Assembly (NCBI GenBank): GCA_017308595.1
Contig: JAFKER010000012.1
Coordinates: 160,001-224,000 of the forward strand
Reading direction: 5' to 3'
Source: Afipia sp.
GTDB taxonomy: Bacteria > Pseudomonadota > Alphaproteobacteria > Rhizobiales > Xanthobacteraceae
DNA length: 64,000 bases
In this document: piece after piece, positions 9,499 through 18,051 of the stretch
How positions within the stretch are numbered: position 1 is the stretch's first letter
Layout: every line of letters starts with the position of its first letter
Translations under genes and position numbers: made by a program
Notes under the pieces: generated by a model
Seen by the model: the letters and a program-made list of their open reading frames with translations, nothing else
What the model was told of the DNA's origin: nothing
Database searches by the model: none

Positions 9499-10731
9499 TC
9501 AGAAGCAGGTGACGCGTTCCGCGGCAATGTATCCCAGCAGCAGGCCGACGCCGAACAGCAGCACCAGCGCCGCCGCACCGAACTCGATGCCGCGCAGCAA
9601 AACCGCGCCGCCGCCATCGCGCCCAGCAGCGACGCGGGCGGCCAGCCCCTTGGCCGACACCGCCACAATGGCAATGGCGGACACTGTGATCGCGGTGCCG
9701 AGCCCCATCAGCAGCGTCGCGGCGACGCCGGCCCAGAACAGCCCCTGCGCCAGCGCGAACACCAGCACGAGGATTGCACCGGAACACGGTCGGATGCCGA
9801 CGGTGAGAACAGCGCTCAAGCCCCGCGACCAGCCGCCGGGACCGGCCAGTTCGCTCGGCTCCGGCCCGTGGGAATGGCCGCAATGCTCGTCGTGAACGTG
9901 ACCGGCATGATCGTGATGATGGCCATGGTCATGCTCGTGATGCGCCGCGCGCGCATGTGAGTGCCCGTGATCGTGAGAATGATCGTGGTGGCCGTGGTCA
10001 TGCGCATGATTGTGCGCGTGATTTTGGACATGAGCCATGGCCGGAATCAATTGCGGCTCCGAGCGGTAAACGCCGAGGGCACGAATGAAGCCGCGCCCCT
10101 TGGACCAGACCAGCCGTGCACCAAAGGCCGCGATCAGGCCATAGCTTGCGATCTCGATCACGCGCTCGGCGCCGCACATGGTCTTTGCCGTGGCGTTCAA
10201 CAGCAGCGCGCCGATGCCGACGATGGCAATGGCAACCAGCGCCTGCATCAGAGCCGAGGCGAACGACAGCAAAATGCCGCGTTTCGCCGTTTCCTCATTG
10301 GCGACCAGATAGGACGAGATCACCGCTTTGCCATGGCCGGGACCCGCGGCATGGAAGACACCGTAGGCAAACGAAATACCAAGCAGCGCCCACACCGCAC
10401 TGCCATCAGTCTTGGCGGCGCGAATGGTCGCCGACATCTGGCGATAGAATTCGGATTGCTTCGCGAGCAGCCAGCCGATGATGCCGCTCGCCTGCGGCTC
10501 GGCAGCCGCGCCTTTCGGCGCACCGAACGGATTCTGCGCGAGAACCGCATGAATAGCGCCATCGAGACACAGCGCCGCGGCCAGCATCAGCGCGATGACA
10601 GCCACTTTATGCCAAGCGTCATTCCGGGATCCGCCGCCTGGTGCAGACCCGGAATCCGTTTTTCTCACTATCGCTCTGGATTGCGGGTTCGCACGCGATG
10701 CGCGCGCCCCGGAATGATGGTCTGCTGGCAT
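9499..10731 (-). CDS. Nickel/cobalt exporter, NicO (RcnA-like) family
   Basis: 410 aa if it starts at the ATG at 10731, which shares TGATG with the stop of the DUF1007 gene and is therefore translationally coupled. About six membrane segments are interrupted by a very His/Asp-rich cytoplasmic loop (about residues 230-285, many HDH and HGH repeats). NicO landmarks are SFAYGVFHAAGPGHGKAVIS and GIRPCSGAILVLVFALAQG. The family exports Ni2+ or Co2+, or handles other divalent metals. The first 35 codons lie inside a palindromic repeat, so translation may really begin at the GTG near 10607, just before the first membrane segment. Operon with DUF1007, possibly also hemH. Confidence 0.85.
   Translation of the reverse strand: MPADHHSGARASRANPQSRAIVRKTDSGSAPGGGSRNDAWHKVAVIALMLAAALCLDGAIHAVLAQNPFGAPKGAAAEPQASGIIGWLLAKQSEFYRQMSATIRAAKTDGSAVWALLGISFAYGVFHAAGPGHGKAVISSYLVANEETAKRGILLSFASALMQALVAIAIVGIGALLLNATAKTMCGAERVIEIASYGLIAAFGARLVWSKGRGFIRALGVYRSEPQLIPAMAHVQNHAHNHAHDHGHHDHSHDHGHSHARAAHHEHDHGHHHDHAGHVHDEHCGHSHGPEPSELAGPGGWSRGLSAVLTVGIRPCSGAILVLVFALAQGLFWAGVAATLLMGLGTAITVSAIAIVAVSAKGLAARVAAGRDGGGAVLLRGIEFGAAALVLLFGVGLLLGYIAAERVTCF
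10618..10719. repeat. REP-like palindromic element within the 5' end of a coding region
   Basis: About 100 bp bounded by CGTCATTCCGGG and CCCGGAATGATG (11 of 12 matching as inverted repeats), with an internal CCCGGAAT copy at 10648-10655, so two adjacent hairpins can form. The layout is that of dispersed intergenic palindromes in this bacterial family. Here it is read in frame as the N terminus of the Ni/Co exporter. Confidence 0.65.
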
Positions 10732-11381
10732 CAAGGGCAATCCACCGTGATCTTGTTGGCGAACATTGCGCCATAATTCGAGTTGTCGCCGTTCATGAAC
10801 GTCTGCTCGTTCATGGTCTGCGCCTGTGCGCTGCCGTCGGTCGGCCGCTGGAAGTTCAGCTTGCAGTTCGCCGGCGCGCCGACCAGCGTCACCGGGTCCT
10901 TCTCGTCCAGCTTGAAGTCGATGAAATAGGACGGATCGAACACCTCGACCGCCAGCGCCTGAGTCTTGAACGGCGTCTTGAACGGCAGCGTGAAGTGCAG
11001 CGTCAGCACAGAATCCTTGTAGTCGAGATAGTAGTCGACCGGATCGCTGAACTTCTCTTTCTTCTGGCTGCCTGCTGCACCAGCCTTTGCGAAAGTGAAG
11101 AAGGCATACTCCTTCAGCGACTCCACATTGGTCTGTGCCAGCGGCTTAAGTTCCTCGGACGTGTACACGCCCTTGGTCTTGCTCTCGATGCCCTGCAGGG
11201 CGTAGGTCGAGAACATGTCATCGAAAGTCCATGCGTGACGGACACCGGTAATGGTGCCATCCGGCGCATAGACAAGCTGGCTTTTGGCGACGATCCAGAC
11301 ATGCGGATGGGCTTGCGCGGCCATGCTTCCGAACATGATCGCGGCGATGAGGCTCAAGCCCTGAACGAGACGGCGTATCAT
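10731..11381 (-). CDS. DUF1007-family periplasmic protein, partner of the Ni/Co exporter
   Basis: 216 aa from the ATG at 11381, which starts a signal peptide (LSLIAAIMFGSMAAQA) cleaved before HPHVWI. An in-frame ATG at 11417 would overlap the peptidase gene and bury the signal sequence. The mature N-terminal HPHVW motif and the HAWTFDDMFS segment are hallmarks of DUF1007 proteins, which are regularly encoded beside NicO transporters and are thought to act as the periplasmic metal component. The stop overlaps the exporter start by one base. Confidence 0.85.
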   Translation of the reverse strand: MIRRLVQGLSLIAAIMFGSMAAQAHPHVWIVAKSQLVYAPDGTITGVRHAWTFDDMFSTYALQGIESKTKGVYTSEELKPLAQTNVESLKEYAFFTFAKAGAAGSQKKEKFSDPVDYYLDYKDSVLTLHFTLPFKTPFKTQALAVEVFDPSYFIDFKLDEKDPVTLVGAPANCKLNFQRPTDGSAQAQTMNEQTFMNGDNSNYGAMFANKITVDCP

Positions 11382-11397
11382 TGTGCGCAATCCAATC

Positions 11398-13473
11398 TCA
11401 TGCCGCTTCGGGTTCATTCAGCAGGCCGCGGCGGCGCAGCAGTGCATCTGGTTCGGGCTTGCGTCCGCGGAAGGCGATGTAAGCGTCTTCCGGATCGCGC
11501 GATCCGCCCGATGAATAGATATCGTCATGCAATCGCTTCGCCACAGCGGGATCGAAGATGTTGTGGACTTCCTCGAAGGCGCCGAACGCATCGGCGTCCA
11601 TCACCTCGGACCACATGTAACTGTAATAGCCCGACGCATAGTGATCGCTGGAGAAGATGTGGCCGAACTGGGTCGGACGGTGGCGCAGCGCGATCTCCGC
11701 CGGCATGCCGATTTTCTCCAGCTCCTGCTTCTCGAAGGCCCGCACATCCGTGATCGATGCCGCAGGCTGGGTATGGAATTCGAGATCCATCAGAGCGGAT
11801 GAAACGAATTCCACCGTGGCAAAGCCCTGGTTGAACTTGCGCGCGGCGATGAAGCGCTTGAGCAGGTCCTCCGGCAACGGCTCGCCGGTCTGATAGTGAC
11901 GCGCGAACTGCTGCAAAACCTGCGGCTGCTCCTGCCAGTGTTCGTAAAGCTGCGAGGGCAACTCGACGAAATCGGTGAACACGCTGGTGCCCGACAGCGA
12001 GGGATAGACGACATTCGACAACATGCCGTGCAGGCCGTGGCCGAACTCGTGGAAAAGGGTGCGCGCATCATCCGGCGAAAGCAGCGATGGCTGCCCCCCG
12101 GTGCCCTTGGAAAAATTGCAGACATTGATCACCAGCGGCGTCACGTCGCCGTCGAGCTTCTGCTGATCGCGCAGTGAGGTCATCCACGCGCCGGATCGCT
12201 TGGACGGCCGGGCGAAATAATCGCCATAGAACAGCGCCTGCTGTCTGCCGTTGGCGTCCTTGACCTCCCAAACCCGGACGTCCGGATGCCAGACCGGGAT
12301 GTCCTTGCGCTCGGCAAAGGTCACGCCGAACAGGCGGGTGGCGACGTCAAAAGCCGCCGCGATCATGTTGTCCAGCGTCAGGTAGGGCTTGATCGCGGCA
12401 TCGTCGAAGTTTGCGCGGCGCTGGCGCAGCTTCTCCGCGTAGTAACGCCAGTCCCAGGCGGCGAGCTTGAAATTGCCGCCCTCCTCCGTGATGAGGCCCT
12501 GCAGGGCGTCGCGGTCCGCCATGGCACGGGCACGGGCCGGTTTCCAGACTCGCTCCAGAAGGCCGCGCACGGCTTCCGGCGTCCTGGCCATGGAATCCTC
12601 CAGCCGATAGGCGGCAAAGCTCGGATAACCGAGAATCTTCGCCCGCTCCTCACGCAGCTTGAGGACTTCGAGAATGATGGCGTTGTTGTCGTTGGCGTTG
12701 CCATTGTCGCCGCGGGCGATGAAGGCCTTGTAGAGCTTCTCCCGCAGGTCGCGGCGTGCGGAATCCTTCAAAAACGGCTCGACGAAGGAGCGCGACAGCG
12801 TCACCACCATCTTGCCCGGCATCCCGCGTTCTTCCGCCGCAGCCTTCGCGGCGGCGACAAAGCTGTCCGGCAAACCCGCCAGATCGTCCGCACCAAGCTC
12901 CATGGTCCATTCCTGCTCGTCGCCGAGCAGATGATGGCTGAAATCTGTCGAGAGGTGAGCCAGCCGCTCGTTGATCTCGGCGGTCCGCTTCTTGGCGGCC
13001 TCGGAGAGACCTGCGCCCGCGCGGTGGAAGCCGGTCCATGTCCGCTCCAGAAGCCGGGCCTGCTCGCCCGTCAGATTGAGCGAGGCCGCCTTGTCGCGCA
13101 ACTTCGAGACGCGGCCAAACAGCGCAGCATCCATGCTGATCGGATTCCAGTGCCGCGCCTGCTTCAGCGCCACCTCGGATTCGATCTTAAGAAGCTCGGA
13201 ATTGGAGTGTGCCCCGACGAGGTCATAGAACACTGCCGAGACCCTGGAGAGCAGCTTGCCCGCGCGCTCCAGCGCGGTGACGGTGTTCTCGAAGGTCGGC
13301 TCCTCCGGATTGGCCTTGATTGCCTCGATCTCTGCTGTGTGTTCCGCAAAGGCCTTGTCGAAAGCTGCCGGAAAGTGCTCGGGGCGAATCTGCGCGAAGG
13401 GCGGCGTCTCGAACGGCGTCTGCCAGGGGGCCAGCAGCGGATTTGCGTGGGAGGCGGCGGTCGGTTCTGACAT
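11398..13473 (-). CDS. M3-family zinc oligopeptidase (Dcp / oligopeptidase A type)
   Basis: 691 aa, full length for the family, with no signal peptide. The zinc site is HEFGH (475-479) within LFHEFGHGLHGMLS, with the downstream glutamate helix in the following segment. The C-terminal DHYASGYYSYMWSEVMDADAF signature is present. It cleaves short peptides in the cytoplasm during protein turnover; peptidyl-dipeptidase Dcp and oligopeptidase A cannot be told apart with certainty by eye. It lies 16 bp upstream of the DUF1007 start on the same strand, so weak co-transcription is possible. Confidence 0.93.
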   Translation of the reverse strand: MSEPTAASHANPLLAPWQTPFETPPFAQIRPEHFPAAFDKAFAEHTAEIEAIKANPEEPTFENTVTALERAGKLLSRVSAVFYDLVGAHSNSELLKIESEVALKQARHWNPISMDAALFGRVSKLRDKAASLNLTGEQARLLERTWTGFHRAGAGLSEAAKKRTAEINERLAHLSTDFSHHLLGDEQEWTMELGADDLAGLPDSFVAAAKAAAEERGMPGKMVVTLSRSFVEPFLKDSARRDLREKLYKAFIARGDNGNANDNNAIILEVLKLREERAKILGYPSFAAYRLEDSMARTPEAVRGLLERVWKPARARAMADRDALQGLITEEGGNFKLAAWDWRYYAEKLRQRRANFDDAAIKPYLTLDNMIAAAFDVATRLFGVTFAERKDIPVWHPDVRVWEVKDANGRQQALFYGDYFARPSKRSGAWMTSLRDQQKLDGDVTPLVINVCNFSKGTGGQPSLLSPDDARTLFHEFGHGLHGMLSNVVYPSLSGTSVFTDFVELPSQLYEHWQEQPQVLQQFARHYQTGEPLPEDLLKRFIAARKFNQGFATVEFVSSALMDLEFHTQPAASITDVRAFEKQELEKIGMPAEIALRHRPTQFGHIFSSDHYASGYYSYMWSEVMDADAFGAFEEVHNIFDPAVAKRLHDDIYSSGGSRDPEDAYIAFRGRKPEPDALLRRRGLLNEPEAA

Positions 13474-13603
13474 TGCGGGGCCTTATTTGCAGCGATTTTC
13501 AGGTTCTTCTCTATACCATTGGGTGGGGCTTTTTTGCGCCCTTAACCCTTGATCGGGACCACGATTTCGCAGAGATTGCGGCCCGAAACGGGATCACAAA
13601 GTC

Positions 13604-13864
13604 ATGAACGCCAAGAAGCTCGAAGCCAATGCCCGCGAAATCGCGTGGCCCAGCGTCATCACCGTCATCAGCGCCGCCATCCTGATCGGCGCCGAGGTGT
13701 TCGGCGCCGCCTTTGCCGGCGGCTGGGCGCTAGCGATCCTGTTCGGCCTCAGCGACACCGCCGCTCACGTCGTCCAGATCGTACTCTTCCTGATCGGCGT
13801 CGCGATCATGATCGCCTTCGTGCGCGGCGCACAGCGTGTCGAACCGTTCACTCGCAAGATTTGA
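13604..13864 (+). CDS. Small two-helix membrane protein of unknown function
   Basis: 86 aa with two strong membrane segments (about 18-45 and 55-78), both very rich in Ile/Val/Ala/Gly, and short charged ends. No catalytic or binding motif is seen. Third-position GC bias supports it being coding. It is divergent from the M3 peptidase gene and lies about 600 bp before the ornithine decarboxylase leader. Function not recognised. Confidence 0.7.
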   Translation: MNAKKLEANAREIAWPSVITVISAAILIGAEVFGAAFAGGWALAILFGLSDTAAHVVQIVLFLIGVAIMIAFVRGAQRVEPFTRKI

Positions 13865-14059
13865 GAATCCGACTGCGCTGCAGGCGCTTCTCGCACGCCG
13901 AAAACTTAACGCGTGTTCATCTTTCTCTCCGCGCGTTAATGCAAGCGCGGCATTTCGATCACGCTATGGGGAAAGTTGCCCCGTCGCGTAAAAAATACTT
14001 GCGAACCAGAGTCAAAACTCATATTTCCACGCTTGCCCAATTTCGCACGTGCCTGTGGT

Positions 14060-14310
14060 CGTGTGTCAGTCGGTAGGTATCCGGACAAGAGGCCGGACAG
14101 CCGCCAAGGGGAAGAAGAACCGAGGGTCGCTTCAGTCGTAAGACTTAAGAGGCCAGCATCTCTCTCAAGGGATGCCGTTGAAGGTGACTTCTCTCCTTGC
14201 AACCGTGACTGGCAGCCGGAGGCGAACCGGCGCACCCCGCTCTCAACGGGGGACGCGACTTAAAGCAACGACGGATCGGGCTTTTTTGGTCTCTACCGGC
14301 ATTCCACCGC
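14060..14310 (+). promoter_or_regulatory. Structured leader upstream of ornithine decarboxylase (possible speF-type element)
   Basis: The 598-bp gap 13865-14462 has no gene but is rich in short stems: CCGG/CCGG (14081-14095), AGTC-GTAA-GACT (14134-14145), GCATC/GATGC (14156-14175) and CCCCG/CGGGG (14236-14252), followed by a run of six T (14282-14287). Conserved speF-motif RNAs are known upstream of ornithine decarboxylase genes in alphaproteobacteria, so position and gene fit that class. The match was not tested with a covariance model. Polyamine-dependent control of odc is the obvious hypothesis. Confidence 0.5.
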
Positions 14311-14462
14311 CGGCGCGGGCTACTGAAAAGGCTTGTCCTTCCGGCAGCACAGTTTGGTCTGAGTTTTAGGCTCTGTCGCGTCTCCACAGTGCGGCACAGG
14401 CTTATCGCTCATACCGACATCATTTTTGGACGGTCCGTCGCTGGGCCGTTTGGGAGGGTGCT

Positions 14463-15605
14463 ATGACCGACCGTATCCAGGAATTCCTGCGCGACCGCCG
14501 CGCAAAGGGCCTCGACACCGAGCCATGCCTCGTCGTCGACCTCGAAGTCGTGCGCGACAACTATCAGACCTTCGCGAAGGCGCTGCCGGACTCCCGCGTG
14601 TTCTATGCGGTGAAGGCAAATCCTGCGCCCGAAGTGCTGTCGCTGCTCGCTTCGCTCGGCTCGTGCTTCGACACCGCGACCGTCGCGGAAATTGAAATGG
14701 CTCTGGCTGCCGGTGCGACCCCGGACCGCATCTCCTATGGCAACACGATCAAGAAGGAGCGTGACATTGCGCGCGCCTTCGCGCTCGGCATCCGCCTGTT
14801 CGCGGTGGACTGCGCGGCCGAAGTCGAGAAGATCTCCCGTGCCGCTCCCGGCGCGAAGGTCTTCTGCCGCATCCTGTACGACTGCGCCGGCGCCGAGTGG
14901 CCGCTGTCGCGGAAGTTCGGCTGCGACCCGGAGATGGCTGTCGACGTCCTCGACCTCGCCAAGAAGCTGGGCCTCGAGCCTGTGGGCATTTCGTTCCACG
15001 TCGGTTCGCAGCAGCGCAAGGTGAAGGCGTGGGACCGCGCGCTGGCAATGGCTTCGCAGGTCTTCCGTGACTGCGCCGAGCGTGGAATCAACCTGTCCCT
15101 GGTCAACATGGGCGGCGGATTCCCGACGAAGTACCTCAAGGACGTTCCTCCGGTCTTGCAGTATGGCCGGTCGATCTTCCGTGCGCTTCGCAAGCACTTC
15201 GGCAACCAGATCCCGGAGACCATCATCGAGCCAGGCCGCGGCATGGTTGGCAATGCGGGCGTCATCGAGACCGAAGTCGTTCTGATCTCGAAGAAGAGCG
15301 ACGACGATGAAAACCGCTGGGTCTATCTCGACATCGGCAAGTTCGGCGGTCTCGCCGAGACGATGGACGAGTCGATCCGCTACCAGATCCGCACGCCGCA
15401 CGATGGCGCGGATATGGCTCCGTGCGTTCTCGCCGGCCCGACCTGCGACTCCGCAGACGTGCTGTACGAGAAGGTGCCGTACCCGCTGCCCGTCACGCTC
15501 GAGATCGGCGACAAGCTGCTGATCGAAGGCACGGGTGCGTATACGTCGACTTACTCGGCGGTGGCTTTCAACGGCATTCCGCCGCTGAAGACGTATCATA
15601 TCTGA
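14463..15605 (+). CDS. Ornithine (or lysine/ornithine) decarboxylase, PLP fold type III
   Basis: 380 aa with a GGGAGGG ribosome site 5 bases before the ATG. The PLP lysine is Lys51 in YAVKANP. The phosphate-binding NMGGGFP motif, the EPGRGMVGNAG segment and the GPTCDSADV active-site cysteine motif of eukaryotic-type ornithine decarboxylases are all present. It produces putrescine from ornithine. Homospermidine synthase, encoded 2.6 kb downstream, uses putrescine, so the two make a short homospermidine pathway. Whether lysine is also accepted cannot be read from sequence. A long structured leader precedes the gene. Confidence 0.92.
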   Translation: MTDRIQEFLRDRRAKGLDTEPCLVVDLEVVRDNYQTFAKALPDSRVFYAVKANPAPEVLSLLASLGSCFDTATVAEIEMALAAGATPDRISYGNTIKKERDIARAFALGIRLFAVDCAAEVEKISRAAPGAKVFCRILYDCAGAEWPLSRKFGCDPEMAVDVLDLAKKLGLEPVGISFHVGSQQRKVKAWDRALAMASQVFRDCAERGINLSLVNMGGGFPTKYLKDVPPVLQYGRSIFRALRKHFGNQIPETIIEPGRGMVGNAGVIETEVVLISKKSDDDENRWVYLDIGKFGGLAETMDESIRYQIRTPHDGADMAPCVLAGPTCDSADVLYEKVPYPLPVTLEIGDKLLIEGTGAYTSTYSAVAFNGIPPLKTYHI

Positions 15606-15632
15606 ACGGCCTCTTCTGAGGTCTAACTAACC

Positions 15633-15654
15633 GGACGCCGGCTTGCCGGCGTCC
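15633..15654 (+). terminator. Hairpin after the decarboxylase gene
   Basis: A perfect 9-bp stem (GGACGCCGG / CCGGCGTCC) with a 4-base loop lies 28 bp after the stop. It has no U-tract, so termination may be partial and the GNAT gene may still be read from the same transcript. Confidence 0.5.
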
Positions 15655-15726
15655 ATCCCGTCACATCGCTATTTGCTGACAACACTCCGGAGCCCGCTGG
15701 GTTTTTGGAGTGGGGACTGACGTGCC

Positions 15727-16332
15727 ATGACTGCTTTTCGGAAGATGACCGCTGCTGCCCTCACCCTCGATGCCGCTCCGTTCGCGATCCGTGCGGAACG
15801 GGCTTCGGACGTCGTCGCGCGTGAAGCGCTGCTGGATGCGAGCTTCGGCGAAGGCCGACATGCGCGCACCTGCCAGCGCCTGCGTGACGGACGCATGCCC
15901 GCTGAAGGCCTCGCCTTCTCGGCGGTGCATGAAGGCCGTCTGGTCGGGACCGTGCGGTTGTGGCACGTCAGCGCGGGGGGCATTCCTGCGCTGGTGCTCG
16001 GCCCTCTGGCCGTGGATGCGTCGTGCCGCTCGCTCGGCGTCGGTGCGGCGCTGATGGAGCACGCGCTGGCCGCCGCCAAGGCACGCGGCCATGGCGCCGT
16101 GATCCTGCGCGGTGACGCGGCCTATTACAGCCGCTTCGGCTTCTCGACCGAGAAGACCGGCGAACTGGCGCTGCCCGGCCCGTTCGAACGCGACCGGCTG
16201 CTGGCGGTCGAACTGCGGGAAGGCGCGCTGGATGATGCCTGGGGCATGATCGTCGCCACCGGCGACAAGGCCCGGCGTCCACGCGCCCGCGCAGCAGAGA
16301 AAGCTCGAAAGCTTCTCATCCAGGCCGCTTGA
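15727..16332 (+). CDS. GNAT-family N-acetyltransferase
   Basis: 201 aa. The acetyl-CoA binding motif A is LGPLAVDASCRSLGVGAALM, followed by the AAYYSRFGF motif typical of the YhbS-like branch. The C-terminal tail is Arg/Lys-rich (RRPRARAAEKARK). It follows the ornithine decarboxylase by 121 bp on the same strand. A polyamine or small-amine substrate is suggested by position only; free amino groups of proteins are equally possible. Confidence 0.85.
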   Translation: MTAFRKMTAAALTLDAAPFAIRAERASDVVAREALLDASFGEGRHARTCQRLRDGRMPAEGLAFSAVHEGRLVGTVRLWHVSAGGIPALVLGPLAVDASCRSLGVGAALMEHALAAAKARGHGAVILRGDAAYYSRFGFSTEKTGELALPGPFERDRLLAVELREGALDDAWGMIVATGDKARRPRARAAEKARKLLIQAA

Positions 16333-16352
16333 TTTGAACGCCAAGACCCGGC

Positions 16353-16387
16353 ATTGCGGGGCTTGAAATAAGCCCCGCAATTTCGTT
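16353..16387 (+). terminator. Hairpin between the GNAT gene and ridA
   Basis: A perfect 12-bp inverted repeat (ATTGCGGGGCTT / AAGCCCCGCAAT) with a GAAAT loop is followed by TTTCGTT. This is a good intrinsic terminator shape, although the U-tract is interrupted. The next gene begins 19 bp later. Confidence 0.6.
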
Positions 16388-16405
16388 GTCACAAGGAAAA
16401 CACCC

Positions 16406-16795
16406 ATGTCCCGCCGCCTGATCTCATCCGGATCGCCCTTCGAAAAAATCGCCGGCTACAGCCGCGCCGTGGTCGAAGGCGATATGTGTTTCGTCGCCGG
16501 AACCACCGGCTACGATCCCGTGACCAAGGTGCTGCCGGAAGATGTGGCCGAGCAGACCCGCAATTGCTTCAAGGTGATCGCGAGCGCGCTTAAGGACGGC
16601 GGTTTCGAAATGGCAGACCTTGTGCGCGCGACCTACTACGTCACCGATGCCAAGGATTTCGACGCGGTGTTTGCCGTGTGCGGCGAAACGCTCGGCGACA
16701 TCCGACCGGCTGCGACGATTATTGCCGTCTCCGCGCTCTACAAGCCCGAGATGAAGGTCGAGATCGAAGCCACCGCCAAGCGACGCGCGACCTGA
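16406..16795 (+). CDS. RidA-family protein (enamine/imine deaminase type)
   Basis: 129 aa, the standard length for the YjgF/YER057c/UK114 fold. It shows GYSRAVVEGDMCFVAGTTGYDP at the N terminus and RPAATIIAVSALYKPEMKVEIEA at the C terminus, which includes the conserved arginine region. Family members hydrolyse reactive enamine/imine intermediates, for example from PLP enzymes, or act on other small substrates. Its place beside a PLP-dependent decarboxylase is suggestive but not proof of a link. AAGGAA precedes the ATG. Confidence 0.9.
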   Translation: MSRRLISSGSPFEKIAGYSRAVVEGDMCFVAGTTGYDPVTKVLPEDVAEQTRNCFKVIASALKDGGFEMADLVRATYYVTDAKDFDAVFAVCGETLGDIRPAATIIAVSALYKPEMKVEIEATAKRRAT

Positions 16796-16858
16796 CACAT
16801 TCAACGCGCCAAGATGCCGCAGCCCGCGCGTTGACTTTCGCGCGGGCCGCCCTAGCTT

Positions 16859-16967
16859 AAAAAGATCATGTCGAACGTCTGCAACAACCGTCTACTGCTT
16901 CACGCAGGTCGCCTTCAAACCCGAAGGTGACCCGGGCGGACGCGCGTCTGCGCCGTCCCGGGTCTTT
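16859..16967 (+). ncRNA. Candidate small RNA with its own promoter and terminator
   Basis: A -35 TTGACT (16831-16836) is separated by 16 bases from TAGCTT (16853-16858). About 105 bases later comes a strong GC-rich hairpin (GACCCGGG 16929-16936 / CCCGGGTC 16957-16964) running into TTT. Before it, GTCGCCTTC (16908-16916) folds with GAAGGTGAC (16923-16931). No ORF fits. The region lies between ridA and the first Rnk-type gene, so it could alternatively be a 5' leader of the latter. The family is not recognised. Confidence 0.45.
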
Positions 16968-17041
16968 GCAGCCTTTCTCGCTCACAAATTGATCCCGTGA
17001 ACCCGCTCGGCGCTTTAGCACCGGGCGTCGTGAGACATGTC

Positions 17042-17524
17042 ATGATGCACGAACAGCTTCCCTCCATTCGCATTGGCGCGAACGATTTCTATCTTCTCAA
17101 GCTCGCTGCCATGCGGGCAGTGGAAGAACGGAACTCGGTCAGCCATTTTCTGGTGTCAGAACTGGAACGCGCGGAGGTTGTCGAATCCGCTGATCCGCTG
17201 CGCTGTGTTCGCCTCGACCACTGGGTGACATTCCGGGCGGACGACGGGCTGCTGCTGGAGAGCCGCATCCCGGTCCTGCCTGAAAATTTCCGCAGCAGTC
17301 ATCTGCATGTCTCGATCCTGTCGCCGCTGGGTGCGGCTTTGATCGGCGTGCCTGTCGGAGCGCGCATGCCTTATCTCGGCATCGATGGTGTCAGCCATGT
17401 CCTCACAGTGGAAAGCCTCGAGCCGCCTCTGGGCGTGATTTCGCTGCAGCAACACCGTGCCATGAGATCCGTCCTGCGCACCGATGACAACGAGCCCGGC
17501 CCGCGCGGCCCGACGGCTGCCTGA
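17042..17524 (+). CDS. Rnk-type nucleoside diphosphate kinase regulator (GreA/GreB C-terminal fold)
   Basis: 160 aa from the ATG at 17042; the reading frame extends upstream to 16997 without support. An N-terminal helical part (about 10-45) is followed by a GreA/GreB C-terminal FKBP-like domain (about 60-145) with the VSILSPLGAALIGVPVGARM signature, in which the PxGxALxGxxxG core is typical. Proteins of this class bind RNA polymerase or influence nucleotide pools. The C-terminal tail (TDDNEPGPRGP) is low complexity. It is followed 20 bp later by a paralogue. Confidence 0.82.
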   Translation: MMHEQLPSIRIGANDFYLLKLAAMRAVEERNSVSHFLVSELERAEVVESADPLRCVRLDHWVTFRADDGLLLESRIPVLPENFRSSHLHVSILSPLGAALIGVPVGARMPYLGIDGVSHVLTVESLEPPLGVISLQQHRAMRSVLRTDDNEPGPRGPTAA

Positions 17525-17544
17525 AGAACCAAGGGAACCATATC

Positions 17545-17946
17545 ATGAGCTATTTAACTCCTGAACTGCCTCCGATTTCCATCCGCATGTGCGACGCCGA
17601 CCGGCTGCGCAACATCGCCGAAGCTGCGTCGGACAAATATCCGCAGACAACCGAGTTCCTCGCGCGCGAAATCGATCGCGCCGAAATTCTGACCGATGCG
17701 CATTCCCTGCCCGGCCTGGTTACGATGGAATCCGATGTCACCTTCCGCGACGACATTAGTCTACAGGAGCGATGCGTGACGCTGGTTTATCCGGAGGCCG
17801 CCGACGTGGACGCCGGAAAGATTTCGATCCTGACTCCGATCGGCGCGGCCCTGATTGGCCTGTCGATGGGACAGACCATCGAATTCCAGACGCCAGGAGG
17901 ACGCTGGCGGTCGCTGACCGTACTCAAGGTGGATCAGCCTCGCTGA
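17545..17946 (+). CDS. Rnk-type nucleoside diphosphate kinase regulator, second copy
   Basis: 133 aa, close to the standard Rnk length. The same architecture as its upstream neighbour appears with SILTPIGAALIGLSMGQTIEF and a short N-terminal helical region (DADRLRNIAEAASDKYP). An AGGGAA ribosome site precedes the ATG. The two genes form a tandem divergent pair and are likely co-transcribed. Confidence 0.85.
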   Translation: MSYLTPELPPISIRMCDADRLRNIAEAASDKYPQTTEFLAREIDRAEILTDAHSLPGLVTMESDVTFRDDISLQERCVTLVYPEAADVDAGKISILTPIGAALIGLSMGQTIEFQTPGGRWRSLTVLKVDQPR

Positions 17947-17976
17947 CCAGCAGTTACAAGACGGTTTTGTGAAAAT

Positions 17977-18051
17977 CAGTGTCTCGGTTCGCAAGTCCGT
18001 GCAGTTTCTTCAGGAAGCTCGTTTGCAGACTTGCGAACCGACGCCACACTG
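17977..18051 (+). repeat. Long inverted repeat between the Rnk genes and homospermidine synthase
   Basis: CGGTTCGCAAGTC (17985-17997) is a perfect 13-bp inverted repeat of GACTTGCGAACCG (18028-18040). The outer arms CAGTGT (17977-17982) and ACACTG (18046-18051) also pair, and the 30-base loop holds a smaller stem around AGTTTCTTC/GGAAGCT. It lies 30 bp after the second Rnk gene and 177 bp before hss. It may be a terminator, an RNA control element of hss or an operator. There is no U-tract. Confidence 0.7.

Noticed and set aside
12286-13470. 394-codon frame antisense to the M3 peptidase
   Set aside because: Shadow frame; the HEFGH zinc motif is on the other strand.
14409-15599. 396-codon frame antisense to ornithine decarboxylase
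   Set aside because: Shadow of the real gene; no family features and no ribosome site.
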